A stretch of DNA of 42,856 nt, taken from contig CALWSR010000027.1 in NCBI GenBank assembly GCA_944384265.1, forward strand, positions 1 through 42,856, read 5' to 3'. Below the pieces are notes generated by a model, which saw only the letters and a program-made list of their open reading frames with translations, was not told the origin of the DNA and did not search any database. Shown piece by piece: positions 18,488 to 27,567 of the stretch. The position numbers and the translations under genes are program-made. Source of the stretch: an uncultured Clostridia bacterium (GTDB lineage Bacteria; Bacillota; Clostridia; Lachnospirales; Anaerotignaceae). Position 1 is the first letter of the stretch, and each line of letters opens with the position of its first letter.

Positions 18488-19864
18488 TCAATGAATATGG
18501 TACTTTTTTAATTTTCGAGAAACAGAAGGCTGGCTAATTTGCAATGCCTCTGCAATTTCATATGTGGTTCGGTATCGTTTTGCAGCATTTTTCAAAATGG
18601 TATACTCCAAATTTTCATATGCTTGTTTTAAAGGCATAATTTCATCCGATTCCAATTCCAAAAGGGAATTTATAGAAGGCTTCCAAGGCAGCAATCCTGG
18701 TTTTGGTGTGATTTCGTTTTCTTCAGAGGTGACCAAAACTCGTTCAATCATGTTTTCCAATTCTCTTACGTTTCCCGGCCAATCATATTCCATAAAACAT
18801 TTTAACAATCCAGGAGAAAGTCGCTTGTTTAATTTATATTTTTCATTTATATTTTCTACAAAATAATCTATTAAAGGAGGAATATCTGTTTTACGTTCTC
18901 GTAAAGGGGGCAGATTGATTGAAATGACATTTAAGCGATAATATAAATCTTGACGAAATAATTTTTTTTGCACCATTTCTTCTAAGTTTCGATTGGTGGC
19001 AGAAATGATGCGTGTGTCAATGGAAATGTTTTTTGCAGAGCCAATGCGTGAGATGGTTTTTTCCTGAAGTACACGCAGCAGTTTTACCTGCAAATGTAAA
19101 GGCATATCACCAATTTCATCTAAAAATACAGTTCCTTTATTTGCCATTTCAAAAATACCAATATGTCCATTTTTTTTTGCACCTGTAAAAGAACCGCCTT
19201 CATAACCAAATAACTCCGATTCCAACAAATTTTCAGGAATTGCTCCACAGTTTATTTTTAAAAATAAATGATTATTTCTATGACTTTGTTCATGAATTTC
19301 TCTTGCAACAACTTCCTTTCCTGTGCCGGACTCTCCTAAAATCAGCACAGTGGAATCTACATTGGCAACCTTGCGTGCCAAAGAAATAACCCTTTTAAAT
19401 GATGTGCTTTCTGCAACAAATTTTTGCGTTTTTTTTAATTCATTGATTTTTTTTTGATATTGGTCAATCAAAATGCGGGAACGCTTTAAATCATCCTCTA
19501 TTTTATTGATTACTGTAATGTCCCGCACAAAGGATACTACCATAAGGATTTCATTCTCATCAAAAATGGGAAATCCATTTAATACAACCTTTTTTCCATT
19601 GTTAATTTCCTGCTCTACACTGACAGGCTGCTTTGTTTCTATTACTTTTTGTGTGATAGAGGTAGAAAGATATCCCTCTTGTACAATTTGTGTCATATAT
19701 TTTCCAATCAGATTTTCTGCTTTTAATCCTGTAATTTCTTCATAAGCACGATTTACCTGTAAGGTCAACCCATCTGCATTTGTAATATAAATACCGTCAG
19801 TAAAAATATCAAATATTTTTTCCCAATTTTTAGAATCATTCATATCCAGTAATTTTTTTGACAT
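18488..19864 (-). CDS. PAS-domain sigma-54-dependent activator
   Basis: 458 residues. PAS domain at about 10-120 (DGIYITNADGLTLQVNRAYE), a short coiled linker, AAA+ domain with Walker A GESGTGKE (177-184), GSFTGA loop (224-229, the usual GAFTGA with Ala changed to Ser), Walker B GTVFLDE (245-251) and RQDLYYRLNV, then a C-terminal helix-turn-helix (TTYEIAEALQISQPSVSRKLKKY). Such proteins remodel RNA polymerase carrying sigma-54 at -24/-12 promoters; the PAS domain likely senses a small metabolite or redox state. It is divergent from the catabolic cluster at 20449, which has a sigma-54 promoter, so it very probably activates that cluster. The perfect palindrome AATGATATATATCATT at 19896-19911 lies between its start and the cluster. 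Confidence 0.93.
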   Translation of the reverse strand: MSKKLLDMNDSKNWEKIFDIFTDGIYITNADGLTLQVNRAYEEITGLKAENLIGKYMTQIVQEGYLSTSITQKVIETKQPVSVEQEINNGKKVVLNGFPIFDENEILMVVSFVRDITVINKIEDDLKRSRILIDQYQKKINELKKTQKFVAESTSFKRVISLARKVANVDSTVLILGESGTGKEVVAREIHEQSHRNNHLFLKINCGAIPENLLESELFGYEGGSFTGAKKNGHIGIFEMANKGTVFLDEIGDMPLHLQVKLLRVLQEKTISRIGSAKNISIDTRIISATNRNLEEMVQKKLFRQDLYYRLNVISINLPPLRERKTDIPPLIDYFVENINEKYKLNKRLSPGLLKCFMEYDWPGNVRELENMIERVLVTSEENEITPKPGLLPWKPSINSLLELESDEIMPLKQAYENLEYTILKNAAKRYRTTYEIAEALQISQPSVSRKLKKYHIH

Positions 19865-20152
19865 AATATAACCTCCTTGCTGTGTTTGAATATTAAATGA
19901 TATATATCATTATATTTTTATGCTCAAACAAATGCTGTCGTAATGCTTCATTTTATGGCATTTTGAAAAATATATGGTTTGCACCGGATATGATTGTCAA
20001 ATCCATATTATCATTATTTTGATTATCCAAAAATAGAGCAAAAACCATGCCAATTTCAGCATTTTAATATCTGATTGACAATATATATGGCTATTATTTT
20101 AATCCCTTTTCTATAAAAATATTGTATTGTATATTTTTCAAATTTAATATTG

Positions 20153-20227
20153 ATTTATATTTGAATCATTTGATAATATATTCAATTTTGAATCAAATAT
20201 TGATGCCATTTTTATTCAAAAATGAAT
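20153..20227. promoter_or_regulatory. Candidate upstream activator sites
   Basis: Two perfect dyads ATTCA-N4-TGAAT (20180-20193 and 20214-20227) and a third with one mismatch, ATTTA-N4-TGAAT (20153-20166). All three continue as TGAATCA. They lie about 160-230 bp upstream of the -24 element, the range for enhancer sites of sigma-54 activators. Binding by the divergent regulator is inferred. Confidence 0.6.
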
Positions 20228-20384
20228 CAATGCACAAAACTTTGAAAAACCATAAATATATAATGCTATTTTACTCTTTTTTATATCAAAAAGAAAAGTA
20301 TTTTATTTTCCTTTTTGTTACTATTTTATACGCTTCATATTACAAATCAAAAAAAATTAGACTTTTATAAAACTATAAAAAAAT

Positions 20385-20399
20385 TGGCACAGTTTTTGC
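20385..20399 (+). promoter_or_regulatory. Sigma-54 (-24/-12) promoter
   Basis: TGGCAC (20385-20390), 5 bp, TTGC (20396-20399), matching the TGGCAC-N5-TTGC consensus exactly with GG and GC 12 bp apart. Transcription would begin near 20411, about 38 bp before the first gene. Confidence 0.9.
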
Positions 20400-20448
20400 T
20401 TTTTATATAGCTGTCCAATAAAAAAGACAGAAAGGGGATGAAATAACA

Positions 20449-21642
20449 TTGAAACAGCAAAAAGCATTGGAAGGATTAAAGATATTAGATTTTACAAGAG
20501 TATATTCTGGTCCCTATTGCACCATGTTGCTTGCTGACCTAGGTGCAGAGGTAATCAAAATAGAAGCACCAAAAAAGGGGGATGATACAAGAATGTTTGC
20601 TCCCATCCGTCAAGGAGAAAGCGGTTATTTTTTATATTTAAACCGTTGTAAAAAAAGCATTACATTAGATTTAAAACAAAAAAAAGGAAAAGAAATTGCA
20701 AAGGGCCTATCTCAATGGGCTGACATTGTAATTGAAAATTTTTCTCCGGGAACCATGGAAAGACTAGGATTAGACTATGAAACCATTAAAAAAATCAATC
20801 CGGAAATCATTTATGCATCCATTTCCGGATTTGGTCAAACAGGTCCATATCGCAATAAAGCGGCATATGACGCAGTGGCACAGGCCATGGGAGGGTGGAC
20901 TGCACTGACAGGCTTTCCGGATACAACTCCTGTTCGTATTGGTCCGGCAATCTCTGATGCGGCAACGGGAGTCCATGCAATGGCAGCCATTTTGGCAGCA
21001 GTTATTTATAAACAAAAAACAGGAAAAGGACAATATATTGACATTGCTATGATGGATACTGTTTTTTCTATGCTGGAAAATGCGGTGCCGATTAAAACAC
21101 TTATGAATGAAAATCCCAGCCGAATAGGAAATTCTAATCCCAGCTCTGCACCATACAATCTTTATCCCACAAAGGATAGCCATATTGTCATTGCAACAGC
21201 CAATGATGTATTGTTTCAAAAATTATCAGCTGTTATGGGACAGCCTAATCTGATTTTACAAGAGAGGTTTTCAACAAATCCAAACCGAAAGGCCCATGAA
21301 AAAGAACTCAACCAAATTATAGAAAGCTGGACAAGGCAGCATACCAATGAAGAAATTGAACAAATGCTGGATGCAGTGAAGGTTCCGGTAGCTTCACTAA
21401 AAACAGTGGCTCAATTAGTAGACGACCCTCAAATTGCAAACCGCAATATGCTTATTACATTGGAGCATCCCGTTGTAGGAAATGTGCAGTTTCCAGGAAA
21501 TCCATTAAAGCTGCAGCAGACACCGCCTCAGCCCAACCAAAGGGCACCGTTGCTGGGGGAGCATACCGATGAAATTTTAAAAAATATTTTACATTATAGC
21601 CATGAAGAAATTCAACATTTTAAAAAAAATCAAATCATTTAA
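20449..21642 (+). CDS. Class III CoA-transferase (CaiB/BaiF family)
   Basis: 397 residues. It moves CoA between carboxylic acids through an Asp-CoA intermediate. FTRVYSGPYCTMLLADLGAE near the N-terminus and GPAISDAATGVHAMAAILAA with the catalytic Asp fit the family. The start is TTG at 20449: AAAGGGG lies at 20431-20437, while the ATG at 20438 opens only two codons before a stop. First gene after the sigma-54 promoter and directly before 4-hydroxybutyryl-CoA dehydratase, so it probably activates 4-hydroxybutyrate (or a close analogue). The classical pathway instead uses a family I transferase (AbfT). Confidence 0.9.
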   Translation: MKQQKALEGLKILDFTRVYSGPYCTMLLADLGAEVIKIEAPKKGDDTRMFAPIRQGESGYFLYLNRCKKSITLDLKQKKGKEIAKGLSQWADIVIENFSPGTMERLGLDYETIKKINPEIIYASISGFGQTGPYRNKAAYDAVAQAMGGWTALTGFPDTTPVRIGPAISDAATGVHAMAAILAAVIYKQKTGKGQYIDIAMMDTVFSMLENAVPIKTLMNENPSRIGNSNPSSAPYNLYPTKDSHIVIATANDVLFQKLSAVMGQPNLILQERFSTNPNRKAHEKELNQIIESWTRQHTNEEIEQMLDAVKVPVASLKTVAQLVDDPQIANRNMLITLEHPVVGNVQFPGNPLKLQQTPPQPNQRAPLLGEHTDEILKNILHYSHEEIQHFKKNQII

Positions 21643-21663
21643 AAAACTAGGGGGAATGTTATT

Positions 21664-23109
21664 ATGATGAATGGACAACAATATAAAGACAGCTTAAAAA
21701 AATTACATCCTGTTATTTATTGCAACGGCAAAAAAATAGAATCCGTAGTGGATGACCCTATGACAGCTCCGCATGTGAATTCTGCGGCAATGACATATGA
21801 ACTGGCATTTAACCCGGAATATGAAGACCTGATGACAGCTACATCAAATTTTACAGGCAAAAAAATCAATCGTTTTACACACATACATCAAAGTACAGAG
21901 GACCTGATTAAAAAAGTAAAAATGATGCGTATGATTGGTCAAAAAACCGGCACCTGTTATCAAAGATGTGTCGGATTTGACGCAATGAATGCAGCTTTTA
22001 TCACTACATATAAAATCGACCAAAAATATGGAACAAACTATCATCAGCGTTTGATTGACTATATGATTTATGTACAGGATAATGATTTTATGATTGCCGG
22101 CTCTATGACTGACCCAAAGGGAGACAGAAGCAAAAAACCCAGCCAGCAGGCAGATCCGGATTTGTTTGTACATATTGTAGAAAAAAGAAAGGACGGTATT
22201 GTGGTAAGAGGAGCAAAAGCACATCAAACAGGCATGGTCAATTCCCACGAAATGTTGATTTTGCCAACCACCAATCTGGGACCGGAGGATAAAGATTATG
22301 CTGTGGCAGCAGCCATTGCTGTTGATGCGCCCGGTGTAATTCATTTTTTTGGCAGACAGACCAATGAAAACAGACGTCTGGAAGGGGATATTGATACCGG
22401 CAATGCAGAATATGCCATTGTAGGGGGAGAAACATTGACCATATTAAATGATGTTTTTGTACCTTGGGATAGAGTATTTATGTGTGGTGAAACAGATTTG
22501 GCTCAGGAGTTTGTAGAAACATTTGCTTCCTATCATAGACAAAACTATGGTGGTTGCAAAGTTGGTGTGGCAGATGTCATCATTGGTGCTGCTGCTTCTA
22601 TGGCAGAATACAATGGTTGTTCCAAAGCATCTCATATCAAAGATAAGCTGGTAGAGATGGTACATCTGTCAGAAAGTATGCATTGTTGTTCCATCGCTTG
22701 TTCTGCTATGGGACACAAAACAGAAGCAGGCAGTTATTATGTAGATACACTTTTGGCAAACACAGTAAAGCTAAACTGTACTAAAACCATGTATGAAATT
22801 TCTCGTCTGGCTCACGATATTGCAGGAGGGTTTATTGCGACATTGCCTTATGAAGCCGATTATCGTTCAGAAATTGGTCATGACTATATCAACAAATATT
22901 TTGCAGGAGACCCTAAATTTTCCACAGAAGAAAGAATTCGCATGGCAAGACTTTTGGAAAACATGACAGGCGGCACCGCATTGGCAGAAAGTATGCATGG
23001 CGCAGGTTCTCCCCAGGCGATGCGTGTGATGATTCAAAGACAAACAAACTGGGAGCAGAAAAAAAATTTAGCAAAAAAACTGGCCAATATTGAAATAAAG
23101 GAGGATTGA
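21664..23109 (+). CDS. abfD: 4-Hydroxybutyryl-CoA dehydratase / vinylacetyl-CoA isomerase
   Basis: 481 residues, as in the Clostridium aminobutyricum enzyme. It holds FAD and a [4Fe-4S] cluster and converts 4-hydroxybutyryl-CoA to crotonyl-CoA by a ketyl-radical mechanism. Cys98, Cys102, His291 and Cys298 line up with the four cluster ligands Cys99, Cys103, His292 and Cys299 of that protein, shifted by one. GQKTGTCYQRCVGFDA, MTDPKGDR, KAHQTG and YHRQNYGGCKVG are conserved, as is ESMHGAGSPQA near the end. It should be oxygen-sensitive and cytoplasmic. It is the defining enzyme of the cluster and fixes the C4 intermediate. Confidence 0.93.
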   Translation: MMNGQQYKDSLKKLHPVIYCNGKKIESVVDDPMTAPHVNSAAMTYELAFNPEYEDLMTATSNFTGKKINRFTHIHQSTEDLIKKVKMMRMIGQKTGTCYQRCVGFDAMNAAFITTYKIDQKYGTNYHQRLIDYMIYVQDNDFMIAGSMTDPKGDRSKKPSQQADPDLFVHIVEKRKDGIVVRGAKAHQTGMVNSHEMLILPTTNLGPEDKDYAVAAAIAVDAPGVIHFFGRQTNENRRLEGDIDTGNAEYAIVGGETLTILNDVFVPWDRVFMCGETDLAQEFVETFASYHRQNYGGCKVGVADVIIGAAASMAEYNGCSKASHIKDKLVEMVHLSESMHCCSIACSAMGHKTEAGSYYVDTLLANTVKLNCTKTMYEISRLAHDIAGGFIATLPYEADYRSEIGHDYINKYFAGDPKFSTEERIRMARLLENMTGGTALAESMHGAGSPQAMRVMIQRQTNWEQKKNLAKKLANIEIKED

Positions 23110-23112
23110 GCA

Positions 23113-24297
23113 ATGTTTCAGACACCGGTGATTGTAAGCGGCGTTCGCACTGCCACAGGAAAGTTTGGCGGTGCATTAAAGGATATAGAGGCACCTATTT
23201 TAGGGGCATTGTGTGCCAAGGAGGCACTCAAACGTGCCAATGTTGCAGCAGAAAAAATAGATGAAGTCATCATTGGCACACATTTTCAAGCGGGTATCAA
23301 AGCAAATTCTGCAAGACAAGTATCTCTTGGAGCAGGTATTCCCGTAGAAGTACCTGCATGGACTGTAAACAAAAATTGCGGCACAGGCTTAAAAGCCATT
23401 CAGTCAGCCGCAGAGCATATTATGCTGGGAGAAGCAGATATCATGGTCGCTGGCGGCTGTGAAAGCATGAGCAGAATTCCTTATGTATTAAAAGATTATC
23501 GTTTTGGCGGCAGAATGGGCAGTGGACAGGTGCTGGATTCTATGTTGTATGATGGCTTGGTTGACCCATTTATGAATTATCATATGGGAATTACGGCAGA
23601 AAATGTTGCAGAAAAATGGGGTATTACAAGACAGATGCAGGATGAATTTGCTTTGCTCAGCCACAAACGTGCAGAAGAAGCAGAAAGGTCCGGAAAGTTT
23701 GTTGATGAAATTATACCGGTTGAAATGCAAACCAAAAAGGGAGTGATACAATTTGATAAAGACGAAACCATTCGGCATAATGCAAAAATAGAGGATTTTA
23801 GCAAGCTAAAACCAGTCTTCAAGCCGGACAATGGCACTGTTACAGCAGGCAATGCCTCCGGATGCAATGATGAAGCAGCTGTGGTTGTGATGATGAGCCA
23901 AAAAAAAGCAAAAGAAATGGGATTGGATATAAAAGCAGCACTTTGTGGCTTTGCCTCAGCAGGGATTCATCCTTCTATTATGGGCTATGCTCCTGTATAT
24001 GCAGTACAAAAGCTGCTGAAAAAAATGAATTTGACAGTGAATGATATTGATTTGTTTGAAATCAATGAAGCATTTGCGGCACAGGCATTTGCTTGTGTCC
24101 GTGCTTTGGGGCTTTCCATGGATAAAGTAAATGTAAATGGCGGTGCCATTGCTTTAGGACATCCTGTTGGTGCCACCGGTGTTCGTTTAACCATTTCTAT
24201 CATCAATGAACTAAAAAGAAGAGGCCTTCGTTATGGTATTGTAACCCTTTGCATAGGAGGAGGACAGGCCATTGCAGCTTTAGTGGAAAATGTTTGA
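23113..24297 (+). CDS. thlA: Acetyl-CoA C-acetyltransferase (thiolase)
   Basis: 394 residues. It cleaves acetoacetyl-CoA with CoA to two acetyl-CoA (or the reverse). Nucleophile Cys89 in [11 protein letters not shown], then [25 protein letters not shown] with the active-site His, and CIGGGQA with the second Cys. In the N-terminal motif the usual SG is TG. It starts 3 bp after the dehydratase stop with its RBS inside the preceding gene. As a catabolic step it would end the pathway at acetyl-CoA. Confidence 0.93.
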   Translation: MFQTPVIVSGVRTATGKFGGALKDIEAPILGALCAKEALKRANVAAEKIDEVIIGTHFQAGIKANSARQVSLGAGIPVEVPAWTVNKNCGTGLKAIQSAAEHIMLGEADIMVAGGCESMSRIPYVLKDYRFGGRMGSGQVLDSMLYDGLVDPFMNYHMGITAENVAEKWGITRQMQDEFALLSHKRAEEAERSGKFVDEIIPVEMQTKKGVIQFDKDETIRHNAKIEDFSKLKPVFKPDNGTVTAGNASGCNDEAAVVVMMSQKKAKEMGLDIKAALCGFASAGIHPSIMGYAPVYAVQKLLKKMNLTVNDIDLFEINEAFAAQAFACVRALGLSMDKVNVNGGAIALGHPVGATGVRLTISIINELKRRGLRYGIVTLCIGGGQAIAALVENV

Positions 24298-24311
24298 GGA
24301 GGTGCAGAAAA

Positions 24312-25163
24312 ATGGAAGTGAAAAAAATATTTATCATTGGTGCCGGGCAGATGGGCTCCGGTATAGCACAAGCTGCTTTGATGGGAGGATTTCAAGTATT
24401 TTTGCAGGACAGGACAGATGACATTGTAAACCGTGCTTTGGATAAAATTCATAAAAATTTAATCAAAATGGCAGAAAAACAAAAATTTTCTATAAACGAT
24501 GCAGAAAAAATGTTTGGAAATCTCATTGGCACCACTGCATTGACCGATGGGGCAGATGCAGATTTTGTGATTGAAGCGGCTGTGGAAAGCATTGGGGTAA
24601 AAACAGAAATTTTTCAAAAATTAGATAAAATTGTAAAACACAATGTTATTTTAGCCACCAATACCTCCTCTTTGTCCATTACAGAAATTGCAGCAGCATC
24701 TCATTCACCAGAAAGAATTGTAGGTATGCACTTTTTTAATCCGGTGCCTGTCATGAAGCTTTTAGAAATCACAAAGGGGTATTTGACAAGCCAGGCTGCG
24801 CTGGATACTGCATTTGAAGTAGGCAAAAAAATGGGGAAAATTACAATTTCTGCATTAGACAAACCGGGATTTATTGTCAATAGAATGATTGACCCTATGT
24901 TGAATGAGGCCATTTGTTTGGTGGAAGAAGGTGTTGGTACACCGGAAGATATTGATAAGGGTATGAAGTTTGGCTGCAATCATCCTATGGGGCCGTTGGA
25001 ATTGGCTGATTTGATTGGATTGGATGTTTTGCTGGCGGTTATGGAGGTGTTTTATCAAGAATATGGTGACACAAAATACAGACCTGCGCCACTTCTGAGA
25101 AAAATGGTACGGGCAGGAAAATTGGGCAGAAAAACAGGAGAGGGCTTCTACCAATATTCATAA
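24312..25163 (+). CDS. hbd: 3-Hydroxybutyryl-CoA dehydrogenase
   Basis: 283 residues, the usual length. Rossmann motif [11 protein letters not shown], then FLQDR, whose Asp after strand two favours NAD(H). [14 protein letters not shown] carries the catalytic His, and KPGFIVNRM and [15 protein letters not shown] are typical. The start is ATG 24312 after GAGGAGGTG; the frame runs upstream into the thiolase end but has no ribosome site there. It oxidises 3-hydroxybutyryl-CoA from the crotonases below to acetoacetyl-CoA for the thiolase above. Confidence 0.93.
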   Translation: MEVKKIFIIGAGQMGSGIAQAALMGGFQVFLQDRTDDIVNRALDKIHKNLIKMAEKQKFSINDAEKMFGNLIGTTALTDGADADFVIEAAVESIGVKTEIFQKLDKIVKHNVILATNTSSLSITEIAAASHSPERIVGMHFFNPVPVMKLLEITKGYLTSQAALDTAFEVGKKMGKITISALDKPGFIVNRMIDPMLNEAICLVEEGVGTPEDIDKGMKFGCNHPMGPLELADLIGLDVLLAVMEVFYQEYGDTKYRPAPLLRKMVRAGKLGRKTGEGFYQYS

Positions 25164-25195
25164 AAATCAAATCCCATATATCAGAGAGGAAAGCC

Positions 25196-25474
25196 ATGAA
25201 AATCGGTGTAAAATTTTGTGGAGGCTGTAATCCCGGTTATGAACGGTTCAAAATTGTAAAAAAATTATGTAAAGAGTTTCCATATGTTATTGTAGAACCG
25301 GTGCAAGAAGGCATTACATATGATTTGATTTTGCTTATCAGTGGCTGCCATGCAGAATGCTTGTCTATTTTGTCATGGCAGCAAATTGCACCTGTCATTG
25401 CTGTTTATGAACAAATAGATTATGAAAAAATAAAAAAGTATTTATGTAATAGGAACAGAAAAAAATTTTTATAA
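25196..25474 (+). CDS. Small CGGC-motif protein of unknown function
   Basis: 92 residues, RBS AGAGAGGAA. Begins MKIGVKFCGGCNPGYER, with CGGC near residue 8; later SGCHAECLSI offers two further cysteines. The middle reads DLILLISGCHAEC like a strand-loop of a small alpha/beta fold. No enzyme is recognised. The four cysteines could bind a metal or Fe-S cluster or act in thiol exchange. It lies between the dehydrogenase and the permease in the same operon, so a role in the pathway (maturation or sensing) is possible. Confidence 0.7.
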   Translation: MKIGVKFCGGCNPGYERFKIVKKLCKEFPYVIVEPVQEGITYDLILLISGCHAECLSILSWQQIAPVIAVYEQIDYEKIKKYLCNRNRKKFL

Positions 25475-25486
25475 AAAGGAGGCGTA

Positions 25487-26620
25487 ATGAATATGTCATT
25501 TAGTCAAATTTTGATGTGGATTATGGCCATTGGTGCTGTCATTGGCGGATTGGACAAAGTGTTTGGAAACAGATTGGGTTTGGGAGAAAAATTTGAAGAA
25601 GGATTTCATGCCATGGGACCACTGGCATTGGGCATGGCTGGTATGGTATGTTTATCTCCGGTCATATCCGATGTCATTGCACCTATCATAGGCTCTGGAT
25701 TATCTAAAATCGGCTCAGACCCAGCAATTTTTGGTTCTATTCTTCCAAATGATACAGGCGGCTATTCTTTAGCCATGTCTATGGCAACAGATGAAGCTGC
25801 CGGATTATATTCCGGTTTGATTGTTGCATCCATGCTGGGCAGCACCGTTACTTTTTCAATACCCGTTGGCATGGGATTGATTGAAAAAAAAGACCAGCCA
25901 TATTTTGCTAAAGGTTTGGTGATTGGTATGATTACCATTCCCATTGGTTCTGTCATTGGCGGGTTGATTGCAGGCTATCCTATGGCTATGGTGCTGATAA
26001 ATACTGTCCCTGTTTTAATCATTTCTGTTTTGCTGATGATTGGACTAAAATTTGCGCCTACAAAAATGATGAAGGGTTGCCTGCATTTCGGTAATATTGT
26101 TGTCATTGTTATCACCATTGGGCTGATTGCTGCCGCATTTGAATATATGACAGGAATGGTTTTGATTCCTGGTATGGCTCCCATTGAAGAGGCAATGGCT
26201 ATGATTGGCAATATTGCAGTGGTTTTGCTGGGTACATTTCCAATATTATATTTACTGACAAAAATTTTAGACAAGCCTTTGACGGTACTTGGCCGAAAAA
26301 TCGGCATGGATGCAGCATCAACAGCCGGTATGATTTTCTCTTTGGCAAACAGTATTCCTGTATTTAAAATGATGAAAGATATGACATCGAAAGGAAAAAT
26401 TGTAAATATTGCATGGATGGTCTGTGCCACAGCGGCATTGGGGGATCATCTTGGTTTCACAGCAGGTGTTCACCCTGAGGCAATCCCTGCTGTTGTCATT
26501 TCAAAATTACTTGGCGGTGCAGTTGCAGTGGCACTGGCATTGGCACTGACAAAAAATACAGAGGCAGAAGACGCAGAAAGCCGCCGTATTGAAAAGATGG
26601 AAATGAATCATACAACATAA
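25487..26620 (+). CDS. EutH-like permease
   Basis: 377 residues, very hydrophobic with about ten membrane helices. It resembles the ethanolamine permease EutH: the N-terminal MWIMAIGAVIGGLDKVFGNR, the central PNDTGGYSLAM and the later GDHLGFTAGVHPEAI match that family. No other ethanolamine gene (eutBC, eutA, microcompartment shells) is present, so the substrate is probably another small amine or amide. RBS AAGGAGG lies 4 nt before ATG 25487 and 10 nt before ATG 25493; either may be used. It is followed directly by the amidase gene, which hints at the imported compound. Confidence 0.85.
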   Translation: MNMSFSQILMWIMAIGAVIGGLDKVFGNRLGLGEKFEEGFHAMGPLALGMAGMVCLSPVISDVIAPIIGSGLSKIGSDPAIFGSILPNDTGGYSLAMSMATDEAAGLYSGLIVASMLGSTVTFSIPVGMGLIEKKDQPYFAKGLVIGMITIPIGSVIGGLIAGYPMAMVLINTVPVLIISVLLMIGLKFAPTKMMKGCLHFGNIVVIVITIGLIAAAFEYMTGMVLIPGMAPIEEAMAMIGNIAVVLLGTFPILYLLTKILDKPLTVLGRKIGMDAASTAGMIFSLANSIPVFKMMKDMTSKGKIVNIAWMVCATAALGDHLGFTAGVHPEAIPAVVISKLLGGAVAVALALALTKNTEAEDAESRRIEKMEMNHTT

Positions 26621-26634
26621 AGGAGGTATGTAAA

Positions 26635-27549
26635 ATGGAACAAAACAGAATAAAGGACATATTAAACATTGCAGTAATGAATTTTAAGGTTTGGACCGGG
26701 GATAAAGAAAAAAATTTGGCCCATATGGAGGAATATACAGCTGCTGCTGTAAAAAGAGGAGCGGAAATGGTGCTTTTTCCCGAAATGTGTTTAATGGGAT
26801 ATGACTATTTTGTAAATGATAACGTTTCCATGGAGCAAAAAATTGAAGTGACAGAAACAGTAAATGGCCCTTCAGTAAAAAGAATGGAACAAATTGCAAA
26901 AAAATATGGTGTTTATGTAATATTTGGTATGTCTGAAAAAATGTCAGAGGATGCAACAGAGCTGTATAATTCTGCTGTAGTGCTGGGACCAAATGGATTG
27001 ATAGGCTCTTATCAAAAAATACATCCATTTGGAATTGAAAATATTTGGTGCAAAAAAGGAGAGACCCCTTTTTTGTTTGATACGCCATGGGGGCCTATTG
27101 GTTTAGGTATTTGTTATGACAGCTATCAGTTTCCTGAACTGGTGCGCTATTATGTATATAAAGGGGCTAGATTATATCTAAATCCAACGGCGGTTATTGA
27201 AGAAATCCCTAATGAGGGAAGCAGAGAGGCATTTATCCGGTGCTATACCCCCCATTTGGAATACAGCGTGCTGGCAAGCTCTGTATATATTGCCAGCTCT
27301 AATTTAACAGGATATGATGATACCTCCTATTTTGGCGGAGGCAGTATGGTCATTGGACCAAAAACAAATGCTTTTGGAGAGGTGGATGTAACCTGTTATA
27401 TAGGAGATGACCGAGATTATCAAGTAAAAATGTTTGTAGACACAATTGACCTTTCTTTGGCAGTACGTCATCAATGCAGTATAAATCCTTATGCAGGCAC
27501 TCCGGATTTTAGGCCTGAAATTTATAAAAAGCTTTATGACTGTCTATAA
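26635..27549 (+). CDS. Carbon-nitrogen hydrolase (nitrilase family)
   Basis: 304 residues. The Glu-Lys-Cys triad is at Glu50 (LFPEMCLMGY), Lys128 (YQKIHPF) and Cys160 (GICYDSYQFPE). The branch hydrolyses amides, N-carbamoyl compounds or nitriles; amidase is most likely for such sequences. RBS AAAGGAGG. In context it may release ammonia or split an amide to yield an omega-amino acid such as 4-aminobutyrate, but no substrate can be read from the sequence. Confidence 0.87.
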   Translation: MEQNRIKDILNIAVMNFKVWTGDKEKNLAHMEEYTAAAVKRGAEMVLFPEMCLMGYDYFVNDNVSMEQKIEVTETVNGPSVKRMEQIAKKYGVYVIFGMSEKMSEDATELYNSAVVLGPNGLIGSYQKIHPFGIENIWCKKGETPFLFDTPWGPIGLGICYDSYQFPELVRYYVYKGARLYLNPTAVIEEIPNEGSREAFIRCYTPHLEYSVLASSVYIASSNLTGYDDTSYFGGGSMVIGPKTNAFGEVDVTCYIGDDRDYQVKMFVDTIDLSLAVRHQCSINPYAGTPDFRPEIYKKLYDCL

Positions 27550-27567
27550 AAAATAGGAGGGATAAGC

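Noticed and set aside
20122..20370. 82-codon frame upstream of the CoA-transferase
   Set aside because: AT-rich chance frame covering the activator sites; no ribosome site.
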